From NCBI RefSeq assembly GCF_030418295.1, contig NZ_JAUHQA010000001.1, positions 2,666,001-2,730,000 on the forward strand: 64,000 nucleotides of DNA, in the 5' to 3' direction. The first letter of the stretch is position 1, and every line of letters begins with the position of its first letter. The position numbers and the translations under genes were made by a program. The notes under the pieces are model-generated. The model saw nothing but the letters and a program-made list of their open reading frames with translations, made no database searches and was not told the DNA's origin. Below are positions 9,186-16,796 of this stretch, in pieces. Origin of the DNA: Demequina muriae. Its GTDB lineage: Bacteria; Actinomycetota; Actinomycetes; Actinomycetales; Demequinaceae.

Positions 9186-10317
9186 CACGTGGAGCCTAGG
9201 CGTGGTGTCGCTCGAACCATGGGACCGCATCTGGCGACGCAACCAGCACCTGGTGGACCGGCTGCTCGCGCTGTCCCCGGGGCTGACCGTCGCTTTCGTC
9301 ACTCCCCCGGCCGATCCGCTGCACGCCGCCATGTCCGGGAGGGCTCCGCGGGCGGGTGCTGGCGCCCAGGCCGTCGAAGGGTACGGGGGGCGCCTCAGCA
9401 CCTTCCAACCCACGAAGTGGCTGCCCGGCGCGCTCGGCGCGGCGAGCGATCGTGGGCTTGACCGCGCCATCGCCCGCCACCTGCGACGGGGACGGGGCGT
9501 GGACGCGCTCTGGATCAACGACCCTCGTCGCGCCGGCGTGGCGAGACTCCTGGAGGTGCCGACGCTCTACGACGTCACTGACGACTGGACCGAGGCCAGG
9601 CGCTCGCCACGGGAGCGAGCACGTCTCGTCCGTGGGGACGCGTGGCTCACTCGCCACGCCGGCGCCGTGGTGGTCTGTTCCCCCGCACTGCAGGCGAGCA
9701 AGGGGGGCACCCTCATCCGCAATGCCGTCGACGTCGTCGCGTACCGCGAACCGCGGCCCCGACCTCACGACCTGCCCCGGCGCGCTGCGCTGTACTGCGG
9801 CACCCTGCACGAGGATCGACTCGACGTCGATCTCGTGATCGCGACGGGTGCGCGCCTCGCGGAGAGCGGCGCGGTTCTCGCGCTGCTGGGCCCGGTGGCG
9901 CTGACAGAGACGAACGGCAGGCGACTGCTGCGCGCGCCCGGGGTCGTGGTGCTGGGGGCTCGCGGATTCGAGGACGTCCCTGCGTACCTCCAGCACGCTG
10001 ACGCCCTGGTGGTGCCACACCTGGTCGACGACTTCACCGCCACGCTCGACCCCATCAAGCTGTATGAGTACCTCGCCGTGGGCCGGCCCATCGTGTCCAC
10101 CCCGTGCGCGGGCTTCGTGGACGCCGGCGAAGAGGCGTGGGTGACCGTGGCGCCGCGCGACGGCTTCGCCGATGCCGTCACGGCCAGCGTCGGGTCCACG
10201 CACGGACCATCAGATCCCGCCGACGTCGCCGACTGGTCCGACCGTGCGAAGCAGATGCTCGAGGTCCTCGACGGCCTGCCCCGCTCCGCAGGCGTGGGAC
10301 CGGGAGCCGCACCATGA
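9178..10317 (+). CDS. GT-B fold glycosyltransferase, divergent family 4-like
   Basis: 379 residues. The pattern differs from the neighbouring GT4 genes: it begins LGVVSLEPWDRIWRRNQHLV, carries YDVTDDWTE near residue 140, then AALYCGTLHEDRLDVDLVI at the start of the second domain and KLYEYLAVGRPIVSTP as the acidic nucleotide-binding segment. YDVTDDW is typical of teichuronic-acid TuaH-like and similar GT1/GT4-like enzymes that glycosylate surface polymers. Start ATG 9178 follows CGGGAGG at 9166-9172 and lies inside the end of the previous gene. It ends in ATGA shared with the next. Specificity unknown. Confidence 0.8.
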   Translation: MDDTWSLGVVSLEPWDRIWRRNQHLVDRLLALSPGLTVAFVTPPADPLHAAMSGRAPRAGAGAQAVEGYGGRLSTFQPTKWLPGALGAASDRGLDRAIARHLRRGRGVDALWINDPRRAGVARLLEVPTLYDVTDDWTEARRSPRERARLVRGDAWLTRHAGAVVVCSPALQASKGGTLIRNAVDVVAYREPRPRPHDLPRRAALYCGTLHEDRLDVDLVIATGARLAESGAVLALLGPVALTETNGRRLLRAPGVVVLGARGFEDVPAYLQHADALVVPHLVDDFTATLDPIKLYEYLAVGRPIVSTPCAGFVDAGEEAWVTVAPRDGFADAVTASVGSTHGPSDPADVADWSDRAKQMLEVLDGLPRSAGVGPGAAP

Positions 10318-11492
10318 CCGGCGTGATCGTGCACGAGTGGATCGAACCGCACGGCGGCGCCGAGAACGTCGTCGCAGAGTTCGCTGCGCGCTTTCCCGAT
10401 GCCCCGATCGTGTGCGCATGGGACGACACGGGTGGCCGCTTCGCCCCGGGACGGACCGTGGAGACTTGGCTCGCTCGCACCCCGTTGCGTCGCAGCAAGG
10501 TCGCGGCGCTGCCGTTCATGCTGCCCACGTGGCGGCGGCTCCCTGGTCACGACCCGGACTGGCTGCTGTGCTCGAGCCACCTGTTCGCTCATCACGCGCG
10601 TGTCGCGTCCTCGCCCGACGTGCCGAAGTTCGCCTTCGTCCATACCCCTGCGCGCTACCTGTGGGTGCCCGAACTTGACGGCAGGGGTGACTCGGTGGCC
10701 GCCCGCCTCGCAGCCCGTCCCCTGACGCGGATCGACCGTCGACGGGCGCAGGAGCCCACCGGCATCGCTGCGGTGAGCGAGTACATTGCTCGGCGCATCG
10801 AGGCCACGTGGGGCCGCGAGTCCACCGTGATCCATCCCCCAGTGAACGTCGCGGCCTTCGACGACGCCCCGGTGCTGTCCGAGGCGGACGCCGAGGTCGC
10901 ATCGGCCCTCCCGAGCGCCTTCGTGCTCGGGGCGTCGCGCCTGGTGCCGTACAAGCGCGTCGATGCCGCCATCATCGCGGGCGAGGCGGCCCAGCTGCCG
11001 GTGGTGATCGCTGGCGACGGCCCGGACCGCGCGCGGCTCACGGCACTCGCGGAGCGCGCGCGTGTGCCCGTGACGCTGTTGGGGCGGACCTCCGACGCCC
11101 TGCTCCGCGAGCTCTACCGCCGCGCAACCGTGTACGTCTTCGCCCCCATCGAGGACTTCGGCATCATGCCTGTGGAGGCGATGGCGGCGGGAACGCCCGT
11201 CGTCGCACGCGACATCGGGGGCGCATCCGAGACCGTGGTCGACGGCGTCACGGGCGCCTTGGTGTCGGGGCTCGACTCGGCACGGCTGGGCGAGGCCGTG
11301 TGGCGCGCCGCCGACGCGTCGCCGCACGACTGTCGTGCCCGAGCGGCGGAGTTCGACGGTCGCACGTTCGGGACGAGGGTCGCCGCGTGGATGGCCGGAC
11401 TAGGCGCGGTCGTCGACTCCGACGATCCCTCGAGCGACGCTCGCGGTCGCAGCATCGGTGATGGCGAGCACCTGCCGCCAGACGCGTCGTGA
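10314..11492 (+). CDS. Family 4 glycosyltransferase (mannosyltransferase WbaZ-like)
   Basis: 392 residues. The N-terminus VIVHEWIEPHGGAENVVAEFA and the block FAFVHTPARYLWVPELD are characteristic of the WbaZ/WbdA-type mannosyltransferase subgroup of GT4; the C-terminal half has FVLGASRLVPYKRVDAAI and catalytic PIEDFGIMPVEAMAAGTPVVA. The mannose assignment is by family resemblance only. ATG 10314 overlaps the previous stop by four bases. Its last 93 bases (11400-11492) are also the end of the convergent phosphatase gene on the other strand, where both reading frames appear genuine. It is the last gene of the plus-strand series. Confidence 0.86.
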   Translation: MTGVIVHEWIEPHGGAENVVAEFAARFPDAPIVCAWDDTGGRFAPGRTVETWLARTPLRRSKVAALPFMLPTWRRLPGHDPDWLLCSSHLFAHHARVASSPDVPKFAFVHTPARYLWVPELDGRGDSVAARLAARPLTRIDRRRAQEPTGIAAVSEYIARRIEATWGRESTVIHPPVNVAAFDDAPVLSEADAEVASALPSAFVLGASRLVPYKRVDAAIIAGEAAQLPVVIAGDGPDRARLTALAERARVPVTLLGRTSDALLRELYRRATVYVFAPIEDFGIMPVEAMAAGTPVVARDIGGASETVVDGVTGALVSGLDSARLGEAVWRAADASPHDCRARAAEFDGRTFGTRVAAWMAGLGAVVDSDDPSSDARGRSIGDGEHLPPDAS

Positions 11493-11963
11493 TCGCCCGA
11501 AGGGATCCACGATGTCGTCCACCTTCGAGGCGCCGATGGCCTCGTGGCGGGGCCGATCCGCTGCCTCGCGCTCGACCCACCCGCGCAACGACTCCTGCGG
11601 ATCGCGCGGATGCTCGGACCACCATCGTTCCGCCTGGCGGAGCGTGAACACGCGAGGCCAGAGGTGGGGAGCACGGGCGACGATCTCCTGAGAGTGCTCT
11701 CGGCTGGCGGTGAGCACCAGGTCAGCCGCGTCGAGCATCTCGAGCGTCACCTGCGTGCTCCGGTGCTCCCCGAGATCGAGGCCGGCCGCCGATGCGACCC
11801 TCCGGCCGTCCTCGGGAACCGTCTCCCCGCCGGGCAGGAGTCCCGCGGACGTCACGACCACGGGTGATGTGCCGAGGTGTCGACGCAGCAGGGCCGCGGC
11901 GAGCGGGGAGCGACACCTGTTCGCGGTGCACACGACCAGAATGCGCTCCTCGTGGCGCGTCAC
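11400..11963 (-). CDS. Low-molecular-weight protein tyrosine phosphatase
   Basis: 187 residues. The phosphate-binding loop CTANRCRS gives the CX5R(S/T) signature with Cys12 and Arg18, and the general-acid aspartate is in the late VDDIVDPFG segment. In polysaccharide loci this enzyme (Wzb/Etp type) removes phosphate from the tyrosine autokinase and thereby sets chain length or export rate. That partner is directly upstream, with GTGA overlap at 11960-11963, so GTG 11963 is the start and the two are made together. The 3' end overlaps the convergent glycosyltransferase gene by 93 bases. It is longer than the usual 140-160 residues because of C-terminal extra sequence. Confidence 0.9.
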   Translation of the reverse strand: MTRHEERILVVCTANRCRSPLAAALLRRHLGTSPVVVTSAGLLPGGETVPEDGRRVASAAGLDLGEHRSTQVTLEMLDAADLVLTASREHSQEIVARAPHLWPRVFTLRQAERWWSEHPRDPQESLRGWVEREAADRPRHEAIGASKVDDIVDPFGRSRRVWRQVLAITDAATASVARGIVGVDDRA

Positions 11964-13672
11964 CGGCGGGGCGTGTGCTCGTGGTCCCCGGAGGTCGGCT
12001 CGGACGAGCCCTGCGACCCGCCGCCCCGCGTCCGCGGTCCACGCGAACCCGTGTCACGCGGGTCATCCTTCACCAGCGCATCGAAGGCACGGTCGGCGTC
12101 GTCGTCACTGCGGCCGAGCTTGCGGGCCACGCCGCGCAGGCGTGACGGCGGCGTGCTCGACTTCACGTAGTACGGGGTGTACGAGCGAGGGTGTCGGCGC
12201 TTCGCGCCGTTCACGATCACCCCAAGGATGTGGAGGCCGTTGAGCGACAGGCTCTCGACCGTCTCGACCAGATGGTCGCGGTGCGTGCGCCCGTCCCAGG
12301 CGATGACCGCGATGCCGTCCGTGTGCTTCGCGATGAGGCTTGCGTCGACGAGCCGCAGCGACGGCGGCGAGTCGAAGATCACCACGTCTGCGAGACCACG
12401 GAGCACGCCGACCACGTCGGCAACGGCGGAGTTGGCCAAGAGGTCAGCCGGATCCGCCGGCGGCGTGCCGGACGGAAGCACGCGGAGTCCGCGGAAGTCC
12501 GTGGACTTGAGACGTGCCTCGACGGCGCTGCGAGTGGGAGGCTTGCCCATCTCGAGGCCCTCCTGCATGATCTCCGCCAGTCCGGGGCCCATGGCCGCCG
12601 CACCGAAGTAGGTCTGCAGCGACGGGCGTCGGAGGTCTCCGCCCACCAGAATCACATTCTTGCCGGCACGAGCCCACGCCAGGGCGATGTTCGCCGAGGC
12701 GAAGGACTTGCCGTCTCCGGGTTCCACGCTGGTCATCACGAACGCGGCGTGCTCCGATGGGAGCAGCACCTGCAGCGCCGAGCGTGCGGATCGCAGACTC
12801 TCGGCGAGCGCGGTGGCCTGCGTGCGCGTCACGGGCAGCGTGTCGTGGGTCCGACGCACGCCACGGTCGAAGGCCAGTTCGCCCAGCACGGGAAGGGTGG
12901 TGAGGCGCTCGGCCTCCGCCTCGCCCCGCAGGCGCGGATCGAACTGGTCCCTCAGCAGGGCGGCGCCGATGGCCGCCACCAGCCCCGAGAACAGCGCGAT
13001 GGCGAAGATGGTCGTGGTGTCGGCGCCAGTCAGCTGGCCGGGAGTGGCGACGACCTGCACCGATGCGGACGAACCGCCGCTTTCGAGGACGCGGACGGAT
13101 TCGCGCGCGCCTCCGTACCGGCCGAGCGCATCGGCGAGCCGGCTCGCGATGATCGAGTCCTCGGGATCCTCGAGCGCTTCCGCCTGGAGGTCCTGCGCCT
13201 CCTTGAGCGCGCTGTCGCGCTGCTCCGTCAATTCCACGATCGCCCTCGCGACCTCGGAGTCGATGTGGGTCACGTATGCCGCGGCGTACGCCTGGGCGAG
13301 CGACTGCGCGTCCTCCGCGCTGGTCGCGGTCGCGTCCACATAGAGTCGCTCCATGCCGTAGAGCTCGTCCGGCACGATCTCGACTTCTTGAGGAGAGATC
13401 TCCGCGACCTGCGGCTCCGTCTCGGCGACGATCTCGCCGAGCTTTCCATCACTGAGGAGCACGAAGGGCGACACATCGACGGGCACCCCGGCGAGCTGGC
13501 TGACTCCCGCCGCTTCGGCGACGGTGGCGCTCGTGCGCACCACCGCACCCGATTGGTACGTGGGAACCTGGCGCTGGACGAGCATGACCGCGACGACCAT
13601 GGTGACGATGACGATCGCGATCATGAGCCACTTGCGTCGCCACAGCACGGTGAGCATCTCGTTGAGCGTCAC
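11960..13672 (-). CDS. Polysaccharide co-polymerase / tyrosine autokinase (Wzc/CpsCD-like)
   Basis: 570 residues combining a Wzz-like chain-length part and a BY-kinase part in one chain. Membrane segments lie at about 16-34 and 219-241, with the external loop between. The kinase domain has the modified Walker A EPGDGKSFAS (GDGKS 319-323), Walker A' GGDLRRP (344-350) and Walker B VVIFDSPP (430-437). The C-terminal tail is rich in Arg, Gly and Ser and has few tyrosines; YTPYY near residue 510 is the only cluster, so the autophosphorylation sites may be there. Start GTG 13672. A Crp-like palindrome at 13700-13717 overlaps its probable -10. Its phosphatase follows with a 4-base overlap. Confidence 0.9.
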   Translation of the reverse strand: MTLNEMLTVLWRRKWLMIAIVIVTMVVAVMLVQRQVPTYQSGAVVRTSATVAEAAGVSQLAGVPVDVSPFVLLSDGKLGEIVAETEPQVAEISPQEVEIVPDELYGMERLYVDATATSAEDAQSLAQAYAAAYVTHIDSEVARAIVELTEQRDSALKEAQDLQAEALEDPEDSIIASRLADALGRYGGARESVRVLESGGSSASVQVVATPGQLTGADTTTIFAIALFSGLVAAIGAALLRDQFDPRLRGEAEAERLTTLPVLGELAFDRGVRRTHDTLPVTRTQATALAESLRSARSALQVLLPSEHAAFVMTSVEPGDGKSFASANIALAWARAGKNVILVGGDLRRPSLQTYFGAAAMGPGLAEIMQEGLEMGKPPTRSAVEARLKSTDFRGLRVLPSGTPPADPADLLANSAVADVVGVLRGLADVVIFDSPPSLRLVDASLIAKHTDGIAVIAWDGRTHRDHLVETVESLSLNGLHILGVIVNGAKRRHPRSYTPYYVKSSTPPSRLRGVARKLGRSDDDADRAFDALVKDDPRDTGSRGPRTRGGGSQGSSEPTSGDHEHTPRR

Positions 13673-13699
13673 TCGACCCCACCCCCTCAGCTGTGTCCG

Positions 13700-13717
13700 A
13701 TGTGACCCGGCTCACAT
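13700..13717. promoter_or_regulatory. Crp/GlxR-type operator before the tyrosine autokinase gene
   Basis: ATGTGA-cccggc-TCACAT: a perfect TGTGA-N6-TCACA palindrome with matching A/T flanks, lying 28 to 45 bases before the GTG at 13672. It overlaps the probable -10 (13714-13719), a position expected to block transcription when bound. The regulator gene is not in this window. Confidence 0.7.
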
Positions 13718-13719
13718 TA
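13714..13719 (-). promoter_or_regulatory. -10 hexamer TAATGT for the tyrosine autokinase operon
   Basis: TAATGT on the minus strand, about 40 bases before the start codon, partly inside the Crp-like palindrome. Confidence 0.4.
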
Positions 13720-13787
13720 CCCGGCGTCGGCCCCAATCGGAATAGCGACCTGAGAACGCCGGCCACCGGGCATCGCCGTGGCCACAG

Positions 13788-14699
13788 TCATCGGTCGACG
13801 TCGGCCAAGAGGTCGAGCAGCCACGTCGCGCCATGCACCGCGGCACCCGCTGCCGTCGCGCGCTCGCGAAGCGCGCGGTCGCTGGTCACGACGACGGGAG
13901 TGGCGCCGGCAGCGGTGAGTGCTCGGGCTCGCGCCTCGATGGCGTCATCTCCCGACCCGAGGGCGGTGATGAGCGCGACCTCGCCGCTCCCGGCTGCTCC
14001 GCGCGCCACTCCTTCGACGACGACCTCGATGCGGGGGTGCCAGGACGCGCCCTCGAGACCGAGTGCCGGGGCGGCGACGCCAGCACGGTCGAGCGCCGCG
14101 AGGCGGCGCACCAGCCGCTCGACCGCACCCTGACGGTCGCGCCACCAGCCATCAGGTACTGAACCCACGACATTTGCCGCGTCGACCAGCAGGTGTGGTC
14201 GCCGACTGAGGCTGCGACGCAGGGACGGCCACGCCTGGGCGAACGCCGGATGGAGCACGAGGTCATCCACGTCCTCGATGGCGACCCACCGGAGCTCCAG
14301 GCTCTCCGCGTCGCCGGGGACGGGTTCGAAGGGATCCTCGACGTCGACGACCACAGTGGTGTACGACCACACGTCTCGGTCGACGAGCCAGAAGCACCGG
14401 GGTCGCACGGAGGCGCGGGGCACCCCCGCCTCTTCCGCGGCTTCGCGCAGAGCCCCATCGAGGGGGCTCTCGCCGGCGTGCAGAGCGCCGCCGGGGATCC
14501 CCCACGTGCCGCCGTGGTGGCTCCACTCGGCGCGGTGCTGGAGCAGGACTCCCCGCCGCTCGTCGAACGCGAGGACGCCGGCGGCTCCGAAACGGCCCCA
14601 GTAGCGCTCGCCGGTCGGCGTCTCGACCCATGCGTCCCCAGGGTTCAGGTCGCGTTGCACCGGCCGCGGCGTCGCCTCGGAGGCGCGGTCACCGGTCAT
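13788..14699 (-). CDS. NUDIX hydrolase fused to a NYN/YacP-like nuclease domain
   Basis: 303 residues with two domains. The first (about 20-165) has a full NUDIX box: glycine-glycine at the start, Glu five residues on, and REAAEEAGV, so it should cleave a nucleoside-diphosphate-linked substrate using divalent metal. The second (about 168-303) opens with LLVDAANVVGSVPDGWW and ends with VVTSDRALRERA, the acidic pattern of NYN (PIN-like) domains such as YacP/Rae1, which are RNA nucleases. Together they suggest nucleotide or RNA-end clean-up; the substrate is unknown. Start ATG 14699. It is 32 bases downstream of the diguanylate cyclase stop, so co-transcription is possible. Confidence 0.85.
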   Translation of the reverse strand: MTGDRASEATPRPVQRDLNPGDAWVETPTGERYWGRFGAAGVLAFDERRGVLLQHRAEWSHHGGTWGIPGGALHAGESPLDGALREAAEEAGVPRASVRPRCFWLVDRDVWSYTTVVVDVEDPFEPVPGDAESLELRWVAIEDVDDLVLHPAFAQAWPSLRRSLSRRPHLLVDAANVVGSVPDGWWRDRQGAVERLVRRLAALDRAGVAAPALGLEGASWHPRIEVVVEGVARGAAGSGEVALITALGSGDDAIEARARALTAAGATPVVVTSDRALRERATAAGAAVHGATWLLDLLADVDR

Positions 14700-14731
14700 G
14701 ACATGAGCCTCTCACAGACCTGGGGGTGGCC

Positions 14732-15916
14732 TCATCCGGACTCGACAGTCTGAGCGATCACGATGTGCGCACGCCCCCGTCGCTTGGCGGTCAGAAGGGC
14801 CCCGTCCGCCTGCTCCAGGGCATCGGCCAATGACTGGTCGCCTTCCACGTGGGCGACTCCGTAGCTGATCGACGGCGAGCTCGGACCGTCGGCCGCACGG
14901 CGGGCGAACGCGTCGTTGACGTCGAGGAGCGCGCGCTGGGCGCGATTCGCATCCGTGCCCGCGAGGAGGACCACGAACTCATCGCCGCCCCATCGGCACG
15001 CGACATCGGCGTCGGTGAGAGAGTCGCGCAGCGCGTCGCCGAGGCATCGCAGGACGCGGTCTCCTTCGTCGTGGCCGTGGCCGTCGTTGACGGACTTGAA
15101 GTCGTCGACGTCAGCGATCACCAGCGCGCTCGGACCGGAGCGCAGCGCTGGCCGCGTGATCTGCCGCAGGTAGTGCTCTTCGAACGCGTGGCGCGCGAGC
15201 AGGTGAGTCAGGTCGTCGCGAGACGCGCGCACCTGCCACGCCGTCGTCGCCTCGAACCGACTGAGCTCGGTGATCGTGAAGGTCACGACCACGAGCAGCA
15301 CCAGAATGACGAACGTGGTGGCTTGTGGCCCGGCCCAGGTGGCGTACACCGGCGACTCAGGACCGAGCGCGAGGAAGGCCACGAGCCTCACCGTGTAGAA
15401 GGTCGCGAGGAACGTCGACGCCGCGAGCATGGCCCGCAGCGCCGGCCGCGCTCGCTGGATCGCGGCCTCGCTGTGCTGCAGTTCAGGGTCGAGCACCAGC
15501 GCCCAGATCTCCTTGGACGCCAACCCGAACATCAGCGCCATCCCCGCGAGGAGCGCGGGAGTGCCGGGGATCGTGCCGTCGGTGCGGCCATCGATCACGG
15601 AGACGATTCCGACCGCAGCACACGCCGCTGCCACGAGCCACGGGCGCGGGGCAGCGTTGCGCAAGGTCCGTCCGGTGGCCCAGGTGACACCCGCGCTGGC
15701 GACACCGAGCCCGTTGCCCAGCGGCGCGGCCAGCACATCGAGGGACGTGCCGATGAGGAAGTAACTTCCTGAGCTTGCGGCCGACAGCACCACGACCCAG
15801 CTCCAGCCCCCCGCGTACGGCGATCGCGTGTGCCGGTAGCTGCCGAATCGCACCAGAATGAACACGACGATCGCGACCGCCGCTTGAATCACCCGCAGAG
15901 TCTCGATGTCGAGCAT
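14732..15916 (-). CDS. Membrane-bound diguanylate cyclase (GGDEF)
   Basis: 394 residues. About seven hydrophobic segments fill residues 1-225, followed by a GGDEF domain from about 238. The active-site sequence is RWGGDEFVVLL, fully conserved, and the DVDDFKSVNDGHGHDEGD metal/substrate segment is intact, so it should make cyclic di-GMP. The product-inhibition site is not canonical: the residues where RxxD is expected read TDAD. The start is ATG 15916, with TAGAGT seven bases before it and no Shine-Dalgarno, consistent with a leaderless transcript. Cyclic di-GMP commonly controls exopolysaccharide synthesis, and polysaccharide genes are on both sides here; the link is inference. Confidence 0.92.
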   Translation of the reverse strand: MLDIETLRVIQAAVAIVVFILVRFGSYRHTRSPYAGGWSWVVVLSAASSGSYFLIGTSLDVLAAPLGNGLGVASAGVTWATGRTLRNAAPRPWLVAAACAAVGIVSVIDGRTDGTIPGTPALLAGMALMFGLASKEIWALVLDPELQHSEAAIQRARPALRAMLAASTFLATFYTVRLVAFLALGPESPVYATWAGPQATTFVILVLLVVVTFTITELSRFEATTAWQVRASRDDLTHLLARHAFEEHYLRQITRPALRSGPSALVIADVDDFKSVNDGHGHDEGDRVLRCLGDALRDSLTDADVACRWGGDEFVVLLAGTDANRAQRALLDVNDAFARRAADGPSSPSISYGVAHVEGDQSLADALEQADGALLTAKRRGRAHIVIAQTVESG

Positions 15917-15923
15917 GAGGCGA

Positions 15924-15929
15924 ACTCTA
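15924..15929 (-). promoter_or_regulatory. Leaderless -10 TAGAGT before the diguanylate cyclase
   Basis: TAGAGT on the minus strand ends seven bases before ATG 15916. Confidence 0.5.
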
Positions 15930-16064
15930 TGGGGCGGGAGCAGGGGTGATCCACACCCTGCACGAACTTTGCCTGAACGGCGCGAGGTCTGCGCGCACCC
16001 GCCGTGGTCTCTTGGCAGGCACCCCGATTGGGCGAGTCTTGTGCATCGATCGGTCAAGCGGGGG

Positions 16065-16070
16065 TAAAGT
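16065..16070 (+). promoter_or_regulatory. -10 TAAAGT, near-leaderless, before the Pr6Pr gene
   Basis: TAAAGT ends eight bases before GTG 16079; no Shine-Dalgarno with suitable spacing is present. Confidence 0.4.
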
Positions 16071-16078
16071 CTTGAGGC

Positions 16079-16738
16079 GTGAGCAACGCCGCTGCAGTGT
16101 CCGCCATGCGCATCGTCGCAGCAGGCGTGATCGCGGCCGCGCTCGGCGTTCAGGCGTGGGCAGACCTGACCTACGGCACCTTCACGTGGGCCCAGCTTCC
16201 CGGCTACTTCACCCCGCTGGCCGCCCTCGTCGCCGTCGTCGCGCTGGTCGCGGCGGCCATCGTCGGGCCGGATGAGCCGCGCTGGGTGGCGCTGCTCCGG
16301 GTCAACGCCGCCACGTATGGCGTCATCACCGGAGCGGTCTACTGGTACCTGCTGGCGGGCGTGGCGACGCCGGTGTATCCCTGGGCGAACATGGTGCTGC
16401 ACGGGGGCGCGGGGGCCCTGCTCGTCGCAGACTGGCTGCTCATCGGCAAGCCGGTGCGGCTGCCGATGCGCACGCTGTGGACGGTGCTCGTGGTGCCCGC
16501 AGGGTGGATCGGGTACCTGCTCGTGCGTGCGACTCTCGATGGCTGGGTGCCATATCCGTTCCTCGACCCGGCCCGCGGCGCGTCCACGGTAGCCGCGACC
16601 ATCGCCGTCATCGCGGGCATCGGGCTGGCGGTCGCAGCGATCCTGCACCTGGCGATCGTGCTTCGCCCCCTGCGTGACGAGTCCCCGAAGCATTCGGGCA
16701 CTGTCGCTGTCCGCACGCCGCGCGCCTCTCGACGCTGA
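16079..16738 (+). CDS. Pr6Pr family integral membrane protein
   Basis: 219 residues with six membrane segments. The motif set YPWANMVLHGGAGALLVADWLL, the PYPFLDPARG loop and the final hydrophobic segment match the Pr6Pr family (related to FAR-17a/AIG1 membrane hydrolases), common in Actinomycetota and without an established bacterial function. The C-terminal tail after residue 195 is basic and polar. Start GTG 16079 follows a TAAAGT hexamer; ATG 16106 is an in-frame alternative that would trim nine residues. The next gene begins 58 bases downstream with its own promoter. Confidence 0.82.
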   Translation: MSNAAAVSAMRIVAAGVIAAALGVQAWADLTYGTFTWAQLPGYFTPLAALVAVVALVAAAIVGPDEPRWVALLRVNAATYGVITGAVYWYLLAGVATPVYPWANMVLHGGAGALLVADWLLIGKPVRLPMRTLWTVLVVPAGWIGYLLVRATLDGWVPYPFLDPARGASTVAATIAVIAGIGLAVAAILHLAIVLRPLRDESPKHSGTVAVRTPRASRR

Positions 16739-16784
16739 CGCGGCCTCGGCGTGAGCGCCCTGCTGACGCCTCTGAGCGATCCGC

Positions 16785-16790
16785 TACGTT
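16785..16790 (+). promoter_or_regulatory. Leaderless -10 TACGTT before the GT-C gene
   Basis: TACGTT ends six bases before ATG 16797; no Shine-Dalgarno. Confidence 0.5.
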
Positions 16791-16796
16791 GAGCGC

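Noticed and set aside
12191-13705. Long plus-strand open frame of ~500 codons opposite the tyrosine kinase gene
   Set aside because: It is antisense to a gene with full kinase motifs; its translation is Arg/His/Gly-rich without motifs, as expected from GC-rich complementary frames.
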